NCBI RefSeq assembly: GCF_013364235.1
Contig: NZ_CP054919.1
Location: 1,194,476 to 1,258,475 of the forward strand
Length of the DNA stretch: 64,000 nucleotides
Reading direction: 5' to 3'
Source of the DNA: Kitasatospora sp. NA04385
Lineage (GTDB): Bacteria > Actinomycetota > Actinomycetes > Streptomycetales > Streptomycetaceae
Below are positions 1-8,360 of the stretch, in pieces (position 1 is the first letter of the stretch; each line of letters opens with the position of its first letter). The notes under the pieces were generated by a model. It saw nothing but the letters and a program-made list of their open reading frames with translations. It searched no databases and was not told the DNA's origin. Made by a program: the position numbers and the translations under genes.

Positions 1-912
1 GGTCTGCACCTCGACGGCGGTGAGGTGGACGCTGGTCTGCGGGGGCGAGTAGCGGGTGGCGTTGTCGAGGAGCTCGGCGAGCGCGTGGATCAGCGGTTCG
101 ACGGCGGGGCCGACGACGGCGACCTCGGAGACCGGGTGGAGTTCGACCCGGCGGAAGTCGAGGATCCGGGACATGCCGCCGCGCAGCACGCTGTACAGCG
201 GGACGGGGTTGTTCCACTGCCGGCCGGGGCGGGCGCCGCCGAGCACGGCGATGGAGTCGGCGAGGCGGCCGATCAGGGCGTTGCCGTGGTCGATGATCAG
301 CAGGTCGTCGAAGACGGCGGGGTCGTCGCCGTGCCGGTCCTCCATCTTGCGCAGGTCGATGGCCTGGCGGTGGACGATGGCCTGGACCCGGCGGGCGACG
401 TTGACGAAGGCGCGCTGCGCGGACTCGCGCATCGCCTCCTCGTTGTCGACGGCGTCCAGGACGGCGCGCAGCACGGCGTGGCGGAAGCCGTGGAACTCGT
501 CGCCCGCGTCGCCGGGCCGCTGCTGCTCGTAGGAGCGGAGCACGTCGGTGATGAACTCGCCGCCCTGCATCCGGGCGACGGCCTGCGGGAGGTCGTTCCG
601 GGCGAGTTCGAGCATGCCGGCCTGCTGCCGGGCCAAGCGGTGGCGCTGCTCGGCGTCCTGCCGGGCGGCCTCCTCGCGGGCCCGCTCCAGTGCGCGGCCC
701 CGGCGCACCGCCTCGAAGCCCGCCGCCGCCACGGCCGCGGCGCCCACCAGGCCGCACCAGATGATCCCCGAGGTCGCCGCGCCCGGGTCCGCGGCGGCGG
801 CGAGGCCGACGGCCGCGCCGATCACCACCGCGGGCAGCAGACCGACGAGGACGGCCGCGGGCAACCGCCCTCCTGAAGACCATCCGTCTGGTGACGATCC
901 GGCTCGAAGCAT
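1..912 (-). CDS. Sensor-like histidine kinase, 5' part only (runs off the left edge)
   Basis: The reading frame is open from an ATG at 912 to base 1, giving 304 residues with no stop. The first ~65 residues hold two hydrophobic segments (about 17-38 and 48-64). An Arg/Glu/Gln-rich coiled-coil-like linker follows. A dimerisation region around residues 160-205 has HRQAIDLRKMEDRHGD and LLIIDHGNALIGRLADS, and the ATP-binding N box ELLDNATRYSPP lies near the cut. This pattern is typical of the actinomycete conservon-type (CvnA-like) membrane sensor kinases. The catalytic G boxes lie outside the window. GAGG sits six bases before the ATG at 912; ATGs at 918 and 924 are in frame but less well placed. 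It is probably flanking genome, not part of the polyketide cluster. Confidence 0.82.
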   Translation of the reverse strand, partial: MLRAGSSPDGWSSGGRLPAAVLVGLLPAVVIGAAVGLAAAADPGAATSGIIWCGLVGAAAVAAAGFEAVRRGRALERAREEAARQDAEQRHRLARQQAGMLELARNDLPQAVARMQGGEFITDVLRSYEQQRPGDAGDEFHGFRHAVLRAVLDAVDNEEAMRESAQRAFVNVARRVQAIVHRQAIDLRKMEDRHGDDPAVFDDLLIIDHGNALIGRLADSIAVLGGARPGRQWNNPVPLYSVLRGGMSRILDFRRVELHPVSEVAVVGPAVEPLIHALAELLDNATRYSPPQTSVHLTAVEVQT

Positions 913-1321
913 CAGCATCCTCATACGCTCGGGGGGACGGGGTGGCGGGCGGGGCCGGGCGGTGCGGCGGGGCCCGGGGCGCGAAGCAGCATAGCCGGTG
1001 CACGATGCATCTGACGGCCCGTCAGAGTTCTTTTCCCCCAGGAGAGTTGTGCTGGTCGGGGCTCGCGCGAGGCCCGGCGGAGCGGTTCGCACCGCCCCGC
1101 GCCCGACTCATAGGCTTGTCGCACCAAGCGCCGTCGCAGTAGCCCCGGGCGCCGGATTCACCCGGACGAGCGGCAGTCCGCGCAAACCTCCGTCCCCTTC
1201 CGGTCGATGGTGCTAGTCCGACGTTCCCGCACGCCCCTTTCACGGATCCTCCGCACCCCCGCTGCCCCTCACCCCGCCCGCAGCCGCGCCCGCGCGCCGG
1301 CAGCCACCCCGTTTCGCGGCG
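913..1321. other. Intergenic region without a credible gene
   Basis: These 409 bases separate two minus-strand genes: the sensor kinase, which starts at 912, and the SDR, which ends at 1322. Short open frames on both strands have no ribosome binding site and look like high-GC chance. The region should hold the promoter of the sensor kinase. The only clear structure is a perfect palindrome at 1010-1026, listed separately. Confidence 0.6.
1010..1026. promoter_or_regulatory. Perfect 17-bp operator-like palindrome
   Basis: TCTGACGG and CCGTCAGA flank a single C, giving an exact 8-bp inverted repeat. It lies about 100 bp upstream of the sensor kinase start at 912. The length and symmetry fit a dimeric repressor site. 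The arms are too short and closely spaced for a typical terminator, although a T-rich stretch (ttctttt) follows. The regulator is unknown. Confidence 0.4.
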
Positions 1322-2089
1322 TCAGGCGACTCGCGGGCCGAGGAACAGGCCGCCGCTGGCGTCGAGGACCTGGCCGGTGATCCAGCGGGCGGCGTCGGAG
1401 GCCAGGAAGGCGACCACCTCCGCCACGTCCTCGGCGGTGCCCAGCCGGTCGAGCGCGGTCAGGGCGGCGATCCGCTCGACCAGGCCCGGCAGTTCGAAGG
1501 CCGCGCCGTTGTCCGCCGTCCTGGTCGCGCCGGGGGCCACCGCGTTCACGGTGATGCCCCGGGCGCCGAGCTGGGCGGCGAGCGTCCTGGTCATGGTCTC
1601 GACCGCGCCCTTGGTCATCGCGAAGGAGGTCTGCGCCGGGTTGGCCATCCGGGTCGCCACCGACGAGACGGTGACGATCCGGCCGCCGTCGCGCAGCAGC
1701 GGCAGCGCGCCCTCGATGAGGAAGTACGGCGCCCGCACGTTCACCGCGAACAGCCGGTCGAACTCCGCCCGGGTCGTCACGCCGAGCGGACCGGCCGGGG
1801 CCGCCGCCGCGTTGTTGACCAGGACGTCGAGCGGCCGCCCGGCCAGCACGGCCCCGACCCCGGCCAGCAGCGTCTCGACGTCGCCGTCCACGCCCAGCTC
1901 GGCCCGGACCGCGAAGCCGGTCCCGCCCGCCCGCCGCACCTCCTCGACGGTCCGCTCCGCGCCGCGCCCGTCCGTGCCGAAGTGCACGAGGACCGTGGCC
2001 CCCTCGGCCGCGATCCTGGTCGCGACGGCCCGCCCGATGCCCCGCGAGGCGCCCGTCACCAGAACCGTCCGGCCCGTCCGCTCCGCCAT
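1322..2089 (-). CDS. SDR-family oxidoreductase with Phe at the catalytic Tyr position
   Basis: 255 residues, the usual length for classical short-chain dehydrogenases. The cofactor motif TGASRGIG is at 12-19, followed by DVLVNNA (residues ~87-93), the catalytic-Ser stretch VTVSS, and FAMTK at 156-160. The YxxxK motif therefore reads FxxxK: codon 1622-1624 is TTC, so the proton-donor Tyr is absent while Ser and Lys remain. The C-terminal ASGG is normal for the family. The gene is divergent from a TetR regulator, with 51 bp between the starts, and is probably controlled by it. The substrate cannot be inferred. Activity as a normal dehydrogenase is doubtful; fold assignment is secure. Confidence 0.88.
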   Translation of the reverse strand: MAERTGRTVLVTGASRGIGRAVATRIAAEGATVLVHFGTDGRGAERTVEEVRRAGGTGFAVRAELGVDGDVETLLAGVGAVLAGRPLDVLVNNAAAAPAGPLGVTTRAEFDRLFAVNVRAPYFLIEGALPLLRDGGRIVTVSSVATRMANPAQTSFAMTKGAVETMTRTLAAQLGARGITVNAVAPGATRTADNGAAFELPGLVERIAALTALDRLGTAEDVAEVVAFLASDAARWITGQVLDASGGLFLGPRVA

Positions 2090-2110
2090 GTTCCCCACCC
2101 CCGATGTGAT

Positions 2111-2135
2111 AGTCACTACCAACTTGATAGTGTCT
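2111..2135. promoter_or_regulatory. Candidate TetR operator in the SDR/TetR divergent promoter
   Basis: The 51-bp spacer is markedly AT-richer than its surroundings. It holds an imperfect inverted repeat, AGTCACTA (2111-2118) and TAGTGTCT (2128-2135), with 7 of 8 positions matching and a 9-bp centre. It overlaps a direct repeat of TGATAGT (2108-2114 and 2125-2131). The position suggests that the TetR protein represses both its own gene and the SDR. Confidence 0.5.
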
Positions 2136-2140
2136 ACCAC

Positions 2141-2905
<765 letters not shown>

Positions 2906-2907
2906 CC

Positions 2908-2949
2908 CGACCCCGGCCCGGCCCGCACCAGGCCCGGGCCGGGTCAGGC
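2908..2949. terminator. GC-rich hairpin between convergent genes
   Basis: The TetR gene (plus) and tyrosyl-tRNA synthetase gene (minus) converge on 68 bp. The left arm GACCCCGGCCCGG and right arm CCGGGCCGGGTC can form a strong hairpin with one bulge. GGGTCAG-type direct repeats follow. It could act as a bidirectional intrinsic terminator of the U-less actinomycete type. Confidence 0.45.
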
Positions 2950-2973
2950 CGGGTCAGACCGGATCGGGTCAGG

Positions 2974-4383
2974 TCAGGTCAGCTCCAGCACCTTCCGCCC
3001 GCACCGCAGGAACACCCGCCGGTTCGCCCCCGGCCGCGCCAGCTCGTGCGCGCCGAGCACGACGAGCAGCCGCTCGTCCGCCTCGCCCCGGCTGAGCGGG
3101 ACGGTCCGCCGGGCGCCGTCGGTGTGTTCGACGACGAGCCTGAGGCCGCCCGCCTCGGCCACCCGGCGGACCTGGTTGAGGCTGGGCAGCTCACCGCTGA
3201 CCCGCACCAGCAGTTCGCCGATCGTCGCCGCGCCGTGCACCGCCGGGTCGACGGCGGGCAGCGGCCCCGCCTGGGAGTAGCGGCGCACCGAGTACCGCGC
3301 CCGGAAGGCGTCCCGCGCGGCGAGGGCGGCGTCCTCCCCGTGCACGGTGGCGGTGACGGCGGCGGCCAGCAGCGTCTTGACCGCCATCGGGTGCCGGCGG
3401 CCGTCGTCGACCTGGGCGAGCAGCAACTCGATCTCCTGGTCGAGGAGTTCGGTGAGCGCCCGGAGGTAGGCGGGCAGCAGCCGGTCCGCGCAGGACATCA
3501 GCCGGCCGAACATCTCCTCGGCGGGGAAGCCCAGCCCGACGTAGTTGTTCTTCGACTTGCTCATCTTGGCGCCGGTGCCGTCGGTGCCCTCGATCAGGCC
3601 GGTGGCCAGTACCACTTCGGGCCGCTGCCCGACCGCGCCCATCACCCGGCGGCACATCTGCAGGTTGAGCAGCTGGTCGAGGCCGCCGAGTTCGACGTCG
3701 GCGGCCAGCTCGACCGAGTCCATCGCCATGACCACGGAGTAGACCAGTTCGGCGAGCGTCAGCCCGCTGCCCTCGGCGAGCCGGGTGCGGAAGTCCTCGC
3801 GCTGGAGCGCGGCGGAGGCGGGCAGCTCCGCCAGCACCGCCAGGAAGCGCGGCAGCGTCATCGGCTCCAGCCACTCGCTGTTGAACCGGAAGTCCGCCCG
3901 GGCGAAGTCGAAGAACGGTCCGACCTGCTGCCGGTAGGTGGCGACGTTGCGCCGCACGTCCGCCTCGGTGAGCGGCGGGCGTTCGGCGCTGCGGCCGGAC
4001 GGGTCGCCGATCCGGGCGGTGATGTCGCCGACCAGGAACACCACCCGGTGGCCCATCCGTTGCAGCCGGCTGGCCAGCAGCATCGGCACGGCGTGCCCGA
4101 GGTGCACCTCGGCGCCGGTCGGGTCGATGCCGAACTTGACGGTCAGCGGCCGTCCTTCGGCGAGCAGTTCGGCGAGCCGGTCGCCGCCGGGCAGCACCTG
4201 CGCGGCCCGGGCGCCGAGCAGTTCGGCCTGGCGTCGCGGCGGCAGGCCCGACAGGTCGGCGCCGCGGCGCTCCGCCAGCAGCCCGAGCAGCCGGCCCAGC
4301 TCCGGGCCCTCCCGCAACTCCCCCTCGTCCTCGATCAGTTCACGGACCCGTGCGGTGCTGCGGTCGAATGCGGTGGCGGTCAT
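2974..4383 (-). CDS. tyrS: Tyrosyl-tRNA synthetase, TyrZ-like type
   Basis: 469 residues. It is a class I aminoacyl-tRNA synthetase: the HIGH-like motif HLGH is at 94-97, preceded by FGIDPTG, and KMSKS lies at about 271-275. A C-terminal S4 RNA-binding region begins around residue 400 (LNQVRRVAEAGGLRL). The FGIDPTGAEVHLGH, GDITARIGDPSGRS and RFNSEWL signatures fit the TyrZ-like subgroup rather than the usual TyrS that I recall for streptomycetes. A poorly conserved N-terminal extension of about 40 residues is present. AGAGGA precedes the ATG at 4383. A second copy next to an antibiotic cluster could be a resistance allele or simply flanking genome. The catalytic core looks intact. Confidence 0.9.
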   Translation of the reverse strand: MTATAFDRSTARVRELIEDEGELREGPELGRLLGLLAERRGADLSGLPPRRQAELLGARAAQVLPGGDRLAELLAEGRPLTVKFGIDPTGAEVHLGHAVPMLLASRLQRMGHRVVFLVGDITARIGDPSGRSAERPPLTEADVRRNVATYRQQVGPFFDFARADFRFNSEWLEPMTLPRFLAVLAELPASAALQREDFRTRLAEGSGLTLAELVYSVVMAMDSVELAADVELGGLDQLLNLQMCRRVMGAVGQRPEVVLATGLIEGTDGTGAKMSKSKNNYVGLGFPAEEMFGRLMSCADRLLPAYLRALTELLDQEIELLLAQVDDGRRHPMAVKTLLAAAVTATVHGEDAALAARDAFRARYSVRRYSQAGPLPAVDPAVHGAATIGELLVRVSGELPSLNQVRRVAEAGGLRLVVEHTDGARRTVPLSRGEADERLLVVLGAHELARPGANRRVFLRCGRKVLELT

Positions 4384-4984
4384 GGCCGTCCTCTCGGGAT
4401 GCTCGGAATGCGTCGGCGCACGGCGGCGGCACACGGCAGCGGGGCACGGCGACGGTGCACAGTGGCGGGGCGCGGCCGCGCGGCGCGAACGGGGTGGGGG
4501 GCTCGGGGTGGGGACGGACAGGGCTGCCGGCCGGCTGGGGGGGCGGCCGCCCACGGCTCGCGGCGGGTGTCGACGCCCGCACCGGCGCGCGGCGGCGGAC
4601 CGCGCACCCGTACGGGGGCGCGTCGGCGCGTCAGCACGTCGGCGGGATCGTCCGAGCAGGACCGGGAGGCTCGGCCGCCCACGGGGAGGGGCGGGCCGGA
4701 GGGCGGTGTGCACCGCCGCTAATATCGCTTCACCACGCGAGCCTCCGGGGACAGGGAACGGCGGGAGCGCGAAATGCGCCCGGCAGCGCCGTCGCCGCCC
4801 ATGCTGCCCCACCGGCCCCGCCCCGCGCACCCGGTTTTCCCCCGGCCGTCCGCCGCGGTCCCCGCCTCCGTTTTCCACCCGCCCGCACCACGTGTGCGCC
4901 TTGGCAGCGGCGGCCCGGCCTGCGAAGGTGACGGAGTATCAGCCCACCATCCGCTTGTCGGACCGCCCGTCCTGGAGGATGCGC
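4384..4984. other. Intergenic region, divergent upstream regions, no gene recognised
   Basis: About 600 bases separate the divergent starts of the synthetase (4383) and the DUF5995 gene (4985). The sequence is low-complexity and G-rich, with short overlapping open frames and no ribosome binding sites or recognisable protein. A small AT-rich patch near 4720-4735 (ctaatatcgc) is the most promoter-like spot. I saw no T-box-like leader for the synthetase. Confidence 0.5.
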
Positions 4985-5653
4985 ATGACCGCACCGGTGC
5001 TGACGGTGGACCAGGTGGTCGACCGGATGACGCAGCTGGCCGCCGAACTCCCGCCCGGTGACGGCGTCGCCGTGTTCAACGCGATGTACCTGACGGTGAC
5101 CCGCCTGGTCCGCGACCACCTCGCCGCCGCGTACTTCGACGACCCCGCCACCATGGCCGAACTCGACTCGGTGTTCGCCGCCCGCTACCTGACCGCCGTC
5201 GACGACGACCGCGCCGGCCGCCGCCCCGCCGCCTGCTGGCGCCCGCTGTTCGAACTGCGCGCCGCCCCGGGCGTCCACCCGCTCCAGTTCGCGCTGGCCG
5301 GCATGAACGCCCACATCGAGAACGACCTCCCGCTCGCCGTCCTGGACACCTGCCGCCTCACCGGCCGCACCCCGGACCGGCTGCACGCCGACTACCTGCG
5401 CATCAACGCCCTGCTCGCCCTGGTCGAGTCACAGGTCCGCGCGTCCCTGCTGCCCGTCCCGGCGGGCGGCCCGCTGCTGCACGTGCTCTCGGTCTGGAGC
5501 ATCGACCGCGCCCGCGACGCCGCCTGGGCCTCGGTCCTCGCCCTGTGGGAGCTGCGCCGCGTCCCGCCCGCCCGGACGGTGGTCGCCGACGCCCTCTCCG
5601 GCTCGGTCGGCATGGTCAGCCGCGCCCTGCTCACCCCGTTCAGCCCGAACTGA
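4985..5653 (+). CDS. DUF5995 family protein
   Basis: 222 residues, soluble, without signal peptide or membrane segments. The sequence GDGVAVFNAMYLTVTRLV, the WRPLFELR segment and LQFALAGMNAHIENDLPLAVLDTC match the actinobacterial DUF5995 family as I remember it. No function is established. GGAGG at 4974-4978 sits six bases before the ATG at 4985 and directly abuts the ATG at 4979, so the second start is preferred. It is convergent with the adenylate-forming gene and probably belongs to the genome flank rather than to polyketide biosynthesis. Confidence 0.75.
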   Translation: MTAPVLTVDQVVDRMTQLAAELPPGDGVAVFNAMYLTVTRLVRDHLAAAYFDDPATMAELDSVFAARYLTAVDDDRAGRRPAACWRPLFELRAAPGVHPLQFALAGMNAHIENDLPLAVLDTCRLTGRTPDRLHADYLRINALLALVESQVRASLLPVPAGGPLLHVLSVWSIDRARDAAWASVLALWELRRVPPARTVVADALSGSVGMVSRALLTPFSPN

Positions 5654-5665
5654 CCCCCGGAGCGC

Positions 5666-5710
5666 GCCCGGACGGCGGCGGCGACCCGCTGCCGCCACCG
5701 CCGCCGGGCG
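5666..5710. terminator. Hairpin between convergent genes
   Basis: The 73-bp gap between the DUF5995 stop and the stop of the adenylate-forming gene holds GCCCGGaCGGCGG and CCGCCGCCGGGC around a short loop. This can form a GC-rich stem with a bulge. It fits a shared terminator and marks a plausible left border of the polyketide cluster. Confidence 0.42.
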
Positions 5711-5726
5711 GGCCCGGACGGCGGGT

Positions 5727-6806
5727 TCAGTAGAGGCCCTCGGGGGACGAGCTGGCGATCTGGAGCGGGCGGACGTTGGCGACGCCGTCGGTGGGCCAGT
5801 GGTCGGTCGGGTGCCGCAGGGCCTGGTCGCGTTCCAGGATGTTGGGGAGGAAGAGGTCCTCGTGCAGGACGGTGAGCCGCACCCGGCCGACCGCGCCGGG
5901 GGCGACCTGGACCGCGGGGTCGCCCCGGTCGACCACCCCCATGGTGACCTGCGGGTAGTTCGGCACGTAGCTGATCAGTTCGCCGTCCCGCTCGACGTCC
6001 AGGCAGGCCGCGTTGCCGAAGGTGTTGCCGTAGGTCAGCCCGCAGATCCCGCCCTCCAGCGCGGCGGTGAAGCTCCGGTACATGTCGGCGCTGATCTGGG
6101 TGCCGCTCAGGCGCACGCCGTCGAGGGCGGCGACCAGGTCGGGCCGCTGGCGGCCGAGGGCCTGGAAGAGGGCCGGGGTGGTGTTGAGGTAGTGGACCCG
6201 GCCCTGCCCGAGGACGTCGGCGATCTGCTCCAGCAGGTGGGTGGTGTAGTCGCCGACCTCGGCCAGCCGTCCGGCCCGGATCAGCCGCTTCACCCACCGG
6301 GGGTCCATGTCCACGGCGTACACCTGGCCGGCGTGCAGCTCGGAGACCTCGTGCACGCCGTTCCCGATCAGGTGCGGCCCGGTGGGGGTGGCCTGCAGCC
6401 AGGTGCGGCCCGGCGCGAAGCCCTCCCGGACGAAGGACCAGCGGCGCCAGAGCGCCCGGTGCCGCAGCATGGCGGGGGTGTAGAACGCCCGGCAGGGGGT
6501 GCCGGTGGTGCCCCCGGTGTCCCAGACCCGGCCGGCGAGCGGCCGGGGCACCGACAGCGGGACGAGGTCCGCGGGGTCCGCGGTGCGCAGCCGGTCGAGC
6601 GGGAACGGGCCGAAGGCCGTGAGCTGGTCGTAGCGGGTGACGTCGCGCGGGTCGAAGTCCAGCCGGGGGGCCTGCTCCAGCCAGTAGGGGCTCCCGGAGA
6701 CCGGGTCGAAGTGCCGCCGGACCACGGTGCGGGTCCACGCGTCGAGGTCGGTGTCCAGCCAGCGCGCGATCTGGGCGTCCGGGTCGGTGCCGACGGCCGC
6801 GGTCAC
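5727..6806 (-). CDS. PaaK/CapK-like adenylate-forming enzyme, candidate carboxylate (fumarate?) activator
   Basis: 359 residues from a GTG start. The phosphate-binding loop of the ANL superfamily is DTGGTTGTP at 96-104, and a later A5-like motif TYGNTFGN is at 258-265. Similarity in layout is to phenylacetate-CoA ligase-like proteins, but it is shorter than PaaK (about 430) because little of the mobile C-terminal subdomain remains. This fits an enzyme that makes an acyl-adenylate without a CoA thioesterification step. The start codon overlaps the stop of the acyltransferase gene upstream (GTGA, 6803-6806), so the two are translationally coupled and probably work together. From memory, a comparable adenylyltransferase/acyltransferase pair installs the fumaryl ester of bafilomycin C1. 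Substrate assignment here is inference. Confidence 0.75.
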   Translation of the reverse strand: MTAAVGTDPDAQIARWLDTDLDAWTRTVVRRHFDPVSGSPYWLEQAPRLDFDPRDVTRYDQLTAFGPFPLDRLRTADPADLVPLSVPRPLAGRVWDTGGTTGTPCRAFYTPAMLRHRALWRRWSFVREGFAPGRTWLQATPTGPHLIGNGVHEVSELHAGQVYAVDMDPRWVKRLIRAGRLAEVGDYTTHLLEQIADVLGQGRVHYLNTTPALFQALGRQRPDLVAALDGVRLSGTQISADMYRSFTAALEGGICGLTYGNTFGNAACLDVERDGELISYVPNYPQVTMGVVDRGDPAVQVAPGAVGRVRLTVLHEDLFLPNILERDQALRHPTDHWPTDGVANVRPLQIASSSPEGLY

Positions 6807-7765
6807 GACAGGGCCGGGGTGCCGGAGAGGTCGATGCCGAGTTCGTACGCGGTGGTCAGGGCCTGCTCGACGTGCTCGGGCCGCTCGACGTGCACCACCG
6901 GGAAGGGGAAGGCGAGGATGCCCTCGGGGATCGAGGGGCCCATCACCAGCCCGAGCCGCACGCCCTGCTCCTTCATCCCGGTGTAGACGTCGACCAGGCT
7001 GATCGGGTCCGTGGAGTTGCGCTGGAAGAGGTCCCTGACGTCGGCGGCGGTGCGCAGGACCTTGGGCTCCAGGCAGGACAGCAGGGGGAGGCCGGGGTCC
7101 TCGAAGGGGATGGCGTCGATCCGCGGGGCCATGAAGTCGCGGTAGGGCCGCCGCAGCGGGGTGTGGACGGCGATGGTGCGGCCGGGCAGCGGGACGACCG
7201 TTCCCGGCGGGACCTCCGCGGCGAGCGCGCCGAGCGCCTCGGCGTGGCCGGCCAGCATCATGATGCGCTGGGTGCCGTCGACCGTGGGGCCGAAGTCGCC
7301 CGCCAGGTACACGCCGGGGACGCCCTCGCCGGGGTGGGCGGGGGCGCCGTCGGCGAGCGGGCCGAAGGCGATGGCTATGCCCTGCCGCGGCTCCTCGGCG
7401 GGCGGTTCCGGGGTGTCGCGGGAGGCCGCCAGCATCTCGAACAGCTCCCGCCGCCCCAGCGCCCCGGCCAGGCAGCTGGCGGTCATCGCGCCGAGGCTGA
7501 GGCCGCCGATGGCCGCGGGGCGCAGGTTGAACGAGGCGAGCACGTCGTGCACGCCGATCGCGAGGGCGGCTTCGCGGACGGTGCCGACGCTCTGCCGCTC
7601 CTCCTGGGCGGTCGGCAGGTCCTCCTCCAGGATCTGTCCGACCGTCAGCCCGGTCCATTCGGAGACCTGTTCGTACCAGGCCTGGACGACCTCGTAGGTG
7701 CGGTAGAGCTCCAGACCGTGCGGCTCGGTCCCGACTCCGCCGCCGAACAGATACCCCAGACTCAT
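6803..7765 (-). CDS. Free-standing acyltransferase, FabD/malonyl-transacylase fold, candidate tailoring acyl transferase
   Basis: 320 residues. The nucleophile motif is GLSLG with Ser90 (canonical ATs read GHSxG), and VHTPLRRPYRDFM at 200-212 supplies the likely catalytic His201, equivalent to the His of the AT HSPLM motif. The His before the nucleophile Ser is replaced by Leu. AGGAG precedes the ATG by five bases. Every module seen here has its own AT, so a trans-loading role is unlikely. The stop overlaps the start of the adenylate-forming gene by four bases. The preferred reading is an O-acyltransferase using that enzyme's acyl-adenylate, for example fumarylation of C21-OH. An editing acyl hydrolase is an alternative. 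Confidence 0.75.
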   Translation of the reverse strand: MSLGYLFGGGVGTEPHGLELYRTYEVVQAWYEQVSEWTGLTVGQILEEDLPTAQEERQSVGTVREAALAIGVHDVLASFNLRPAAIGGLSLGAMTASCLAGALGRRELFEMLAASRDTPEPPAEEPRQGIAIAFGPLADGAPAHPGEGVPGVYLAGDFGPTVDGTQRIMMLAGHAEALGALAAEVPPGTVVPLPGRTIAVHTPLRRPYRDFMAPRIDAIPFEDPGLPLLSCLEPKVLRTAADVRDLFQRNSTDPISLVDVYTGMKEQGVRLGLVMGPSIPEGILAFPFPVVHVERPEHVEQALTTAYELGIDLSGTPALS

Positions 7766-7900
7766 GACAGCTCCTGTGAATTGGCGTGAAAGGAGGGAAC
7801 AGTGGTGCGGCTTGGACGTGGTGCGGCACGAGTGAATACGCCCGCACAATGGCGCGGAATGACCGGTCCGACCGGACGGCCGGGAACTCGTCCCGCGGCG

Positions 7901-7921
7901 CGATATCGAGACGATATCGAG
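7901..7921. promoter_or_regulatory. Candidate SARP box: TCGAG repeats with 11-bp period
   Basis: The 230-bp gap 7766-7995 lies upstream of the acyltransferase/adenylate-forming pair. It holds two copies of CGATATCGAG at 7901-7910 and 7912-7921, placing TCGAG at 7906 and 7917, exactly 11 bp apart. SARP activators are known to bind direct heptamers (TCGAGnn-like) with 11- or 22-bp periodicity, and a SARP gene lies nearby at 9607. Each repeat also contains the palindrome CGATATCG. I could not place a convincing -10 box at the usual 8-bp distance. Confidence 0.45.
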
Positions 7922-7995
7922 GTCTGGGAGAATTCCCGGCGCCGCGGCGGCGGAGTGCTTTTCCTGCTTCGGGAGGGGATTTCCCCGGCCCGCCG

Positions 7996-8313
7996 CTAGG
8001 GTTCGAGGAATTCCGGGAGAACGCGGGGTGGCCACGCCCCGACGCTGAGCACTCCGAGGGAGTGCGCCCGGGAGATCAGCGCGGTCCGGTTCGCCGCCTG
8101 GAAACGGCGCATCATCAGCCCGATGCGGTATTCGACGCCCTGCCGGCTCAGATGGAGCGACGCCGCCAGCCGGACGGTCGGGGTGCCGACCGCGACGCCC
8201 TCCAGGATGCGCACGTCCACGGCGGCCAGCCGCCGGAGGCCCGGGCCGCCGGCGGGCTCGGGGTGCGGCGGGCGCGCGGGCTCGGTCCGGGTGGAGGTCG
8301 CTGACGGTGTCAC
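7996..8313 (-). CDS. Small LuxR/GerE-type DNA-binding protein
   Basis: 105 residues from a GTG start with GGGGA upstream. A disordered Pro-rich N-terminus of about 25 residues precedes a GerE-like four-helix domain: LAAVDVRILEGVAVGTPT, VRLAASLHLSRQGVEYRIG, LMMRRFQAANRTALISRA. No sensor domain is present, so it resembles the stand-alone LuxR-type proteins found in polyketide clusters. It lies 47 bp downstream of the type II thioesterase and is likely cotranscribed with it. It may regulate the pathway together with the SARP protein. The HTH similarity is clear in layout but divergent in residues. Confidence 0.7.
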   Translation of the reverse strand: MTPSATSTRTEPARPPHPEPAGGPGLRRLAAVDVRILEGVAVGTPTVRLAASLHLSRQGVEYRIGLMMRRFQAANRTALISRAHSLGVLSVGAWPPRVLPEFLEP

Positions 8314-8360
8314 TGCTCGGTCCCCTTCACTGTCGTCCGTCCGCCCCGTGGTCCGTGCCC

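Noticed and set aside
4384..4984. T-box riboswitch or small gene upstream of the synthetase
   Set aside because: No T-box sequence or specifier-loop pattern was recognisable, and the short frames lack ribosome sites and conserved features.
6803..7765. Trans-acting AT of an AT-less PKS
   Set aside because: Nine complete cis-AT domains are present and no visible module lacks one; the nucleophile motif GLSLG also differs from loading ATs.
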